Source: Asticcacaulis solisilvae (GTDB lineage Bacteria; Pseudomonadota; Alphaproteobacteria; Caulobacterales; Caulobacteraceae). Taken from it: 64,000 bases of DNA. This document shows positions 58,793 through 64,000 of this stretch, one piece after another. Location: assembly GCF_017875235.1 (NCBI RefSeq), contig NZ_JAGGMI010000011.1, positions 62,001 through 126,000 on the forward strand, read 5' to 3'. Every line of letters starts with the position of its first letter. Within the stretch, counting starts at the first letter, position 1. The position numbers and the translations under genes are program-made. The notes under the pieces are model-generated. The model was not told where the DNA came from and did not search any database. It worked only from the letters and a program-made list of their open reading frames with translations.

Positions 58793-59021
58793 CCGAACCA
58801 AAGGCCCCAGCACCACTCGATCCGCTCGCGCCCCACATGAATTACAGCGCGCTCCGGGCCATAAACCTTTCAAATTGGATGAGATGGCAGGAGCTGAGCG
58901 CCGCCTCGTAACCGGCCGGAAATTCGGAGCCTTGAGGCGAGTGCTCGCCGGCTAGCGCCGCAGGTACATTAGTACCTGCAAGCGACGACTGCGACGCAAT
59001 CGCCCAAGGATGCGGATTTCC
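58793..59021. other. 229-base intergenic spacer
   Basis: Convergent ends of the lysin gene and rodA. GCAGGTAC (58960-58967) and GTACCTGC (58972-58979) make an 8-bp hairpin with a four-base loop, without a T-run. I see no gene. Confidence 0.5.
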
Positions 59022-60185
59022 CTATTCGAAGCGGGCGAAGATGGATTGTTGTCTGGGTAGTTCCTGATATCGGTGCACGCGAACGCCGAGGATTAGCCCG
59101 AACCCGGCCATGACGGTCAGCATGACGGAACCACCATAGGACACGAGCGCCATCGGGATACCCACGACCGGCGCCAGGCCCATGACCATGGCGCCATTGA
59201 TCAGCACATACAGCGCGAAGGTTGCCGTCGTGCCGGCAGCCGCCAGGCGGCCGAAGTGCGAATGCGATACCGACGCCATGCGCAGCGCCATGAAGATCAG
59301 TGCGCCCGCCAGGGCAAAGACCGCGAAGCCGCCGGCAAATCCCAGCTCCTCACACACCCCGGCCATGATGAAGTCGGTGTGCTTTTCCGGCAGGAAGTTC
59401 AGCTGTGACTGCGACCCCAGCCCAAGCCCCTTGCCGAGCAGGCCGCCGGAACCCATGGCGATCTTGGACTGGAGGATGTGATACCCGGTGCCGGAAGGGT
59501 CGGCTTCGGGATTGAGAAAGGTCAGGATGCGGTTTCGCTGATAGTCGTGCAGGATATATTGGAAGGCGATCGGCACCATCACCACGGCCCCCGCCGCGGC
59601 CGCCGCGATGATCTTCCAGTTAAGCCCCGCCAGTATCATGACGGCCCCGCCGGTAAACGCGATCAGGAGCGCGGTGCCGAGGTCCGGCTGGTGCATGACC
59701 AGCCCCGTCGGGACTGCGATCATCAGCGCCGGGATAATCAGCTTCCAGGACAGATTGGCGTCCTTGGCGGAGGCTTCGTGATAGAAGCGCGCCAGTCCCA
59801 GCACAATGGCCAGCTTCATGAACTCCGATGGCTGAAAGCTAAAGCTGCCGATTTCCAGCCAGCGCTGAGCGCCCATACGGACGTCGCCGATCACTTCGAC
59901 GGCAACCAGCAGCAGCAGGGATATGGTGTAGAATGGGTAGCATATCCACAGCCAGACGCGCAGGTCGACCAGCGCGAGGCAAAGCGTCAGCACCAGGCAG
60001 GTACAGAAGACGATCAGTTGCTTATAAGCCCAGGGTTGCCAGCTCATGCCGCCGGCGCTGTACTGCAACAACATGCCGATGCTGGCGAGCGCGATCAGGC
60101 AGATGACGAAGACCCAGTTGATCTGTGTGATCTTGGAGTCGTAACGCTCGCGCTGACCAGGACGGGAAAGGGCTGAATCGACCAT
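59022..60185 (-). CDS. rodA: Rod-shape peptidoglycan polymerase RodA
   Basis: A 387-residue SEDS protein with ten predicted helices. NWVFVICLIALASIGMLLQYS, FQPSEFMKLAIVLGLARFYHEA (conserved Pro/Ser/Glu) and HTDFIMAGVCEELGFAGGF (conserved Asp in the loop) and VSYGGSVMLTVMAGFGLILGV are typical. It polymerises lipid II with PBP2. It follows the PBP2 gene, nine bases between. Confidence 0.95.
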   Translation of the reverse strand: MVDSALSRPGQRERYDSKITQINWVFVICLIALASIGMLLQYSAGGMSWQPWAYKQLIVFCTCLVLTLCLALVDLRVWLWICYPFYTISLLLLVAVEVIGDVRMGAQRWLEIGSFSFQPSEFMKLAIVLGLARFYHEASAKDANLSWKLIIPALMIAVPTGLVMHQPDLGTALLIAFTGGAVMILAGLNWKIIAAAAAGAVVMVPIAFQYILHDYQRNRILTFLNPEADPSGTGYHILQSKIAMGSGGLLGKGLGLGSQSQLNFLPEKHTDFIMAGVCEELGFAGGFAVFALAGALIFMALRMASVSHSHFGRLAAAGTTATFALYVLINGAMVMGLAPVVGIPMALVSYGGSVMLTVMAGFGLILGVRVHRYQELPRQQSIFARFE

Positions 60186-60194
60186 GTGTCTCTC

Positions 60195-62189
60195 CTAATC
60201 CGACCGCGCATTGGGATCGACCGGCACGTCAACTTCGGCGCTGGCTGAAGCGGAGGCATCAGCGTTCAGCTTGCCGGTATCGATGGCGGCATTGACCGGC
60301 CCGGTGATGCGTTTGCGGATCTCCGGGTCCTTGATCAGGGCCAGGCGCATGATTTCGCGCGCCTTGGGCGCCGCGAACCGGCCACCGGCGACGCCGTGCT
60401 GAACGACAACAGCCAGGGCGTATTTCGGCTGGTCAACAGGCGCGTAGCAGACGAACAGGCCGTGGTCCTTATACTTCCATTCGTTGGCCTTGCGGATGCC
60501 GGTCTTGTCGTAGCCGCGCACTTGGGCCGTGCCGGTCTTGCCGGCCATATGGATGTTCGGCCCCAGATCGAGCTGCGACTGGCGGTAAGCCGTACCGTCG
60601 GCATCGTTCGACACGCGATTCATGCCGTCGCGAATGATCGCCAAATGCGCTTCGGGGATTTCGATCGTCTTGAACTTCGACATGTGGTCTTCGAGATCGC
60701 CGCCGATCTTGTTGACCAGATAGGGCTCGACCGCTTTCTTGCCGTTGGCGATGCGCGCGGTATAGGTCGCCAGCTGGATGGGCGACACCAAGGTCATGCC
60801 CTGGCCGATGGCGGCCGACAGGGTTTCGCCGGGATGCCAGACCGGATCCTTCTTACGGTACTTGCGGACGTACTCCTGATCCGGCAGCAGGCCCTTCTTC
60901 TGGCCGTCGATGCCGAGATCCGGATAGATGTGTTCCAGGCCGAGCTTCCGGCCGGCGCGGGCGATGCGGTCGATGCCGGCGCGGTTACACATGGCGTAGA
61001 AATAGACGTCGCACGAATGCTTGATGGCCCCGACCATGTCGACCGAGCCATGTCCGCCCGGCTTCCAGCATCCGAACCGTCGCCCGAAATAGAAGGCGCC
61101 GCTGCAATGGACGCGCTCGGCCGGATTAATGCCGGCGTCGAGCAGAGCAAGCGCAGTCGTCATCTTGAAGGTCGAGCCCGGCGCATAGGTCGATCCGACG
61201 GCCTTGTCCAGCAGGGGCAACCGCTCGTAGTCGGCCAGCAGGCGGTAGGCGTCGGTCGGGATGCCCGAGACAAAAAGGTTCGGGTCGAAGGCCGGCGTCG
61301 AGGTCATGCACAGAACTTCGCCGGTATTGACGTTCATCATGACCGCCGAACCCGAATCCTCTCCGAAAACCTCGAGGGCGCGCATCTGGATGTCGGCATC
61401 GAGAGTCAGGGTGATATCGGCGCCCGGCTTGGGCGGGATCATGCCTTGCGGATCTTCGGCCACGACCTGGCCTTCGGCGTCGACCTCGACCTTGCGGCCA
61501 CCTGCGGTGCCGCGCAGCTGGGCGTCATAGGCGCGTTCGATGCCCGTCTTGCCGATCCGGAAGGAAGGGTGACGCAGCAGCTTGTCCTCTTCCTCGGTAT
61601 AGTCGGGCCGGGCCTTTTCGCGTTCAAGGTCGCGGGCGTTGATCTTGGAGACGTAGCCCACGACGTGGCTGAAGGCGCCGCCGTAGTGGTAGACGCGAAG
61701 CTGGTCCATATCGGCGACAACGCCTGGGATGTCGTTGGCATACAGGCTGACGCGTGAAAAGTCCTCCCAGTTCAGGTCAGACGCAATGATGGTCGGCACG
61801 AAGCGCTGGTTCTGGTTGAGATCGCGCAGGATACGCCTGCGGTTCGTCACCGCCTGGGGAAGGATGTAGGAGACCTCGTTAAGCGTGTCGTCGATATTCT
61901 TGACTTCGTTGCTTTCGATCATCACGCGGAAGGACGGACGATTGCCGGCGATGACCTTGCCGTTGCGGTCGAGAATGTCGCCGCGCGGCGGCGGAATGAG
62001 GCGGAAATTATACTGATTGGCGGCGGACAGCTTCTGGTACTTGCCGCCTTGCAGGACCTGGAGGTGCGCAAGGCGTCCCGTCAGGGCGAACAAGCCAAAG
62101 GCGACCACGCCGCCCAGGATGAAGATGCGGCGGTGAAACGCCCCCTGGCGTTCATTGACATCGGTGAAGACGATCGAGGGTTCAGCCAT
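60195..62189 (-). CDS. mrdA: Penicillin-binding protein 2, transpeptidase for cell elongation
   Basis: A 664-residue class B PBP. The ATG at 62189 overlaps the mreD stop by one base (TAATG); longer in-frame starts would run through mreD. One membrane helix at residues 22-38, PBP dimerisation-type N-domain with PPRGDILDRNGKVIAGNRPSF, and the transpeptidase with S339-T-F-K342, S392-C-D394 and K551-T-G553. The C-terminal tail is Ala/Ser-rich. It works with RodA, MreC and MreD in the elongasome. Confidence 0.95.
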   Translation of the reverse strand: MAEPSIVFTDVNERQGAFHRRIFILGGVVAFGLFALTGRLAHLQVLQGGKYQKLSAANQYNFRLIPPPRGDILDRNGKVIAGNRPSFRVMIESNEVKNIDDTLNEVSYILPQAVTNRRRILRDLNQNQRFVPTIIASDLNWEDFSRVSLYANDIPGVVADMDQLRVYHYGGAFSHVVGYVSKINARDLEREKARPDYTEEEDKLLRHPSFRIGKTGIERAYDAQLRGTAGGRKVEVDAEGQVVAEDPQGMIPPKPGADITLTLDADIQMRALEVFGEDSGSAVMMNVNTGEVLCMTSTPAFDPNLFVSGIPTDAYRLLADYERLPLLDKAVGSTYAPGSTFKMTTALALLDAGINPAERVHCSGAFYFGRRFGCWKPGGHGSVDMVGAIKHSCDVYFYAMCNRAGIDRIARAGRKLGLEHIYPDLGIDGQKKGLLPDQEYVRKYRKKDPVWHPGETLSAAIGQGMTLVSPIQLATYTARIANGKKAVEPYLVNKIGGDLEDHMSKFKTIEIPEAHLAIIRDGMNRVSNDADGTAYRQSQLDLGPNIHMAGKTGTAQVRGYDKTGIRKANEWKYKDHGLFVCYAPVDQPKYALAVVVQHGVAGGRFAAPKAREIMRLALIKDPEIRKRITGPVNAAIDTGKLNADASASASAEVDVPVDPNARSD

Positions 62190-62770
62190 TATCCAAACCG
62201 CACATCCGCATGGACGTACTTGTCCAGCATATAAGGCACGACCGGGAACAGCAGGGTCGTGGCAATCAGTTGCTCGAAGACGCCGATCAGGCGAACGATC
62301 GAGCCAGTGTCCAGCGCGATCAGGGTAACCCCCATGCCGAAAAAGACGATTTCCGTCGCGACATAGATGCCGAACACGACACGCCAGTCCTGGCCGGCGA
62401 CGTAACTGCGCACTGTGACCAGCACGCCGTACACGATCATCAGGGTCAGGGTGTAGAAGCCAAACGGTGCCGACCAGTAGACGTCGAGAAACAGGCCCAG
62501 CGCCGCCAGCACCAGCGGCGCCAGATAGGACGGGCGGACCAGCGGCCAGACGAAAGCGAGGACCAGCGGCATGACGGGTTCGGGCAGGTGCAGGCCGAAG
62601 ATGCGGATCGGCGTCGCCAGGACCACCGTCACGGCAATGGCCACGAGGGCGGGCATGAACAGCCATTCCCACGGCCCGATAACGCGCGATGCTATGGCGC
62701 CGCGCAGATTGCGGGTGATCGTCTTCTTGGGACGCTGCCTGAACAAACCCCGGTCAAGCGGCGCTTTCAT
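62189..62770 (-). CDS. mreD: Rod shape-determining protein MreD
   Basis: A 193-residue membrane protein with five or six predicted helices. MPALVAIAVTVVLATPIRIFGLHLPEPVMPLVLAFVWPLVRP and LFLDVYWSAPFGFYTLTLMIVYGVLV match MreD. Its start overlaps the mreC stop codon (ATGA), and its stop overlaps the PBP2 ATG, showing tight translational coupling. Confidence 0.92.
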   Translation of the reverse strand: MKAPLDRGLFRQRPKKTITRNLRGAIASRVIGPWEWLFMPALVAIAVTVVLATPIRIFGLHLPEPVMPLVLAFVWPLVRPSYLAPLVLAALGLFLDVYWSAPFGFYTLTLMIVYGVLVTVRSYVAGQDWRVVFGIYVATEIVFFGMGVTLIALDTGSIVRLIGVFEQLIATTLLFPVVPYMLDKYVHADVRFG

Positions 62771-63939
62771 CAGTTGGCGCCCCCGGTCGGTGTTGAGGGC
62801 TGCGGCGACGCAGGCGCAGGCGCAGGCGTGAACGGGCGCAGTTCTGGCGACGACGACGATGAGGCGGACGCGGATGTGGCGGGACGCGGCTGGGGTTTGG
62901 GCCTGGGCGGCGCAGGACGCGCGGCGGCCGATGAGGAGGATGCGGCGGCGGCCGGCGCAGGTGCGGCCGAACTGACAACCGCGCTTGCGCTGGCCGATGC
63001 CGAAGCGGCGGCAGCCGGGTTGACCGTTGGCAGGACCGGCGGTGGCAGCAGGTCGCTGACCGGCGGTGTCTTCAGCAGCTGATCGGCGTCCGGGAGACGC
63101 GAGAAGTCCTTGAACAGCAGCACCTTGACGAAGTCAATCGGCGCGCGGTCGGCGTAGAGGCGGACGCGCCAGACGCCGTCGACGCCCTGGTCGGCCTCGC
63201 CGACGGGTAGGCCGCGCGGGAAGATGCCGCCGTCGCCCGAAGTCAGTATCTGGTCGCCCTTCTTGATGACGTTCTTGCCGCGGATAAATTCCAGCTTGGG
63301 GCAGCAGCCGCCGTCTCCCTTCATCATGGCGCGGGCGTCGGTGCGCATGACCATGATCGGCACGTGGCTGGTAACGTCGGTGACCATCAGCACGCGCGAC
63401 ACGTTCGGGCTGACGCCGACGATGCGGCCGACCAGGCCTTGGTCGGTGATGACAGGATTGCCAAAAGTGATCTTGCGGCTGGCGCCGGCGTCGATCAGGC
63501 GATTGTTGTTGAACGGCCCGCGCGTGACGGACACCGAGCGCGCCGTGACGGCTTCGACCGCCGGCTCGGTGCGCAGGTTTAGCAGCTTCTCATAGCGCTC
63601 GTTGACATCCTTGAGCACAAAATAGGCGTCGCGGTACTGACGCAGCTCCGCGACCTGCTTTTTCAGGGTGCGGTTTTCGCTGGCGGCAAAGAGATAGTCG
63701 TCGAGCCAGCTGGTGCCGGCGCCGACGACGTGGACCGGCGCGGCCAGGGCGCCATTGACCGGCTTGGCCGCGCTGTCGAAGGCCGAACGGTCGCCATAGG
63801 TGTTGGGTTCGACCTCCTCACGCCGGTCACCCAGCAGCATCAGCGCCGCGAAGATGCAGACGCCGACGACGATGGCCATGACCGCCCAGGTCACGGGCAG
63901 TTTGAGATGCTCGAAGTGCTTGTTGTCCCCGTAAGCCAC
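62770..63939 (-). CDS. mreC: Rod shape-determining protein MreC, with long low-complexity tail
   Basis: A 389-residue protein with one membrane helix (TWAVMAIVVGVCIFAALMLLG), a coiled-coil (ENRTLKKQVAELRQYRD), and the MreC beta-barrel core (DQGLVGRIVGVSPNVSRVLMVTDVTSHVPIMVMRT, DQILTSGDGGIFPRGLPVGEA). The last 85 residues are almost only Ala, Ser and Pro. It links MreB to PBP2. The mreB gene is expected just upstream of the window's end. Confidence 0.93.
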   Translation of the reverse strand: MAYGDNKHFEHLKLPVTWAVMAIVVGVCIFAALMLLGDRREEVEPNTYGDRSAFDSAAKPVNGALAAPVHVVGAGTSWLDDYLFAASENRTLKKQVAELRQYRDAYFVLKDVNERYEKLLNLRTEPAVEAVTARSVSVTRGPFNNNRLIDAGASRKITFGNPVITDQGLVGRIVGVSPNVSRVLMVTDVTSHVPIMVMRTDARAMMKGDGGCCPKLEFIRGKNVIKKGDQILTSGDGGIFPRGLPVGEADQGVDGVWRVRLYADRAPIDFVKVLLFKDFSRLPDADQLLKTPPVSDLLPPPVLPTVNPAAAASASASASAVVSSAAPAPAAAASSSSAAARPAPPRPKPQPRPATSASASSSSSPELRPFTPAPAPASPQPSTPTGGAN

Positions 63940-64000
63940 TTAAGTACTTCCTTGGTTCCCGTCAGGAACCGGAACTGTCCGGATAGCAAACCTGCGGCTA

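Noticed and set aside
1..64000. CRISPR arrays, tRNA or rRNA genes
   Set aside because: No array of regularly spaced repeats, and no tRNA or rRNA-like stretch was recognised. A covariance-model search would be needed to exclude a small RNA gene.

Overview
The window is GC-rich, densely packed bacterial chromosome, almost certainly from an alphaproteobacterium of the Caulobacterales (a Caulobacter or Asticcacaulis-like organism). The grounds are two large TonB-dependent receptors (one of the type common in Caulobacter and Xanthomonas), an N-acetylglucosamine cluster with an outer-membrane receptor, a TipN-like polarity protein, DUF465 and TIGR02444 proteins beside ubiX, and an mreC-mreD-PBP2-rodA block. 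No rRNA, tRNA, CRISPR array or complete insertion sequence was seen. Genus-level placement is inference.

Layout. 1-3.5 kb: end of an adenine deaminase gene, a membrane protein, a DUF1287 protein, two tandem entericidin-like lipoproteins and a BaiN-type flavoprotein. 3.7-11.1 kb: a sulfur-uptake region, cysTWA, then an Rrf2 regulator, a DUF2292 protein, a TonB-dependent receptor and the sulfate-binding protein. A 150-bp non-coding element with 28-bp direct repeats sits in the cysA terminator. 11.4-15.3 kb: a membrane LytTR regulator, a membrane acyltransferase and a TPR-sulfotransferase. 15.5-27.3 kb: GlcNAc/chitin use (GH20 hexosaminidase, TonB receptor, NagP-type permease, GlcNAc kinase, CutC, GntR regulator, SIS-type deaminase, NagA). 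27.4-31.1 kb: two DUF465 proteins, TIGR02444, UbiX, and an ECF sigma/anti-sigma/metal-sensor cluster resembling CnrHYX. 31.2-40.5 kb: Lrp regulator and alanine dehydrogenase, Sel1 lipoprotein, two tandem acetyltransferases, a CPBP protease gene that looks broken, a LemA-TPM-TPM set, a serine beta-lactamase-like protein and an Hsp70-like protein.

40.6-47.3 kb: a complete-looking histidine operon in the order regulator-hisG-D-(C)B-H-A-F-IE. The hisC position is fused in frame to hisB, and the HisC part has lost the PLP lysine and the substrate arginine. 47.4-49.8 kb: two DUF805 proteins, a cupin-8/JmjC-like protein and a small membrane peptide. 50-56.2 kb: TipN-like protein, dipeptide epimerase, MFS transporter, prolyl aminopeptidase. 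56.3-58.8 kb: an uncharacterised membrane protein paired with a GH19-M15 double cell-wall hydrolase. 59-64 kb: rodA, PBP2, mreD and mreC on the minus strand.

Main points of interest: the decayed HisC domain fused to HisB; an inverted repeat covering the start codon of the TrpR-like gene that heads the his operon; the palindrome-targeting miniature element at 6.5 kb; the membrane protein plus double-lysin pair; and the small His/Lys-rich secreted protein under a sigma-E-like promoter next to the CnrHYX-like genes.
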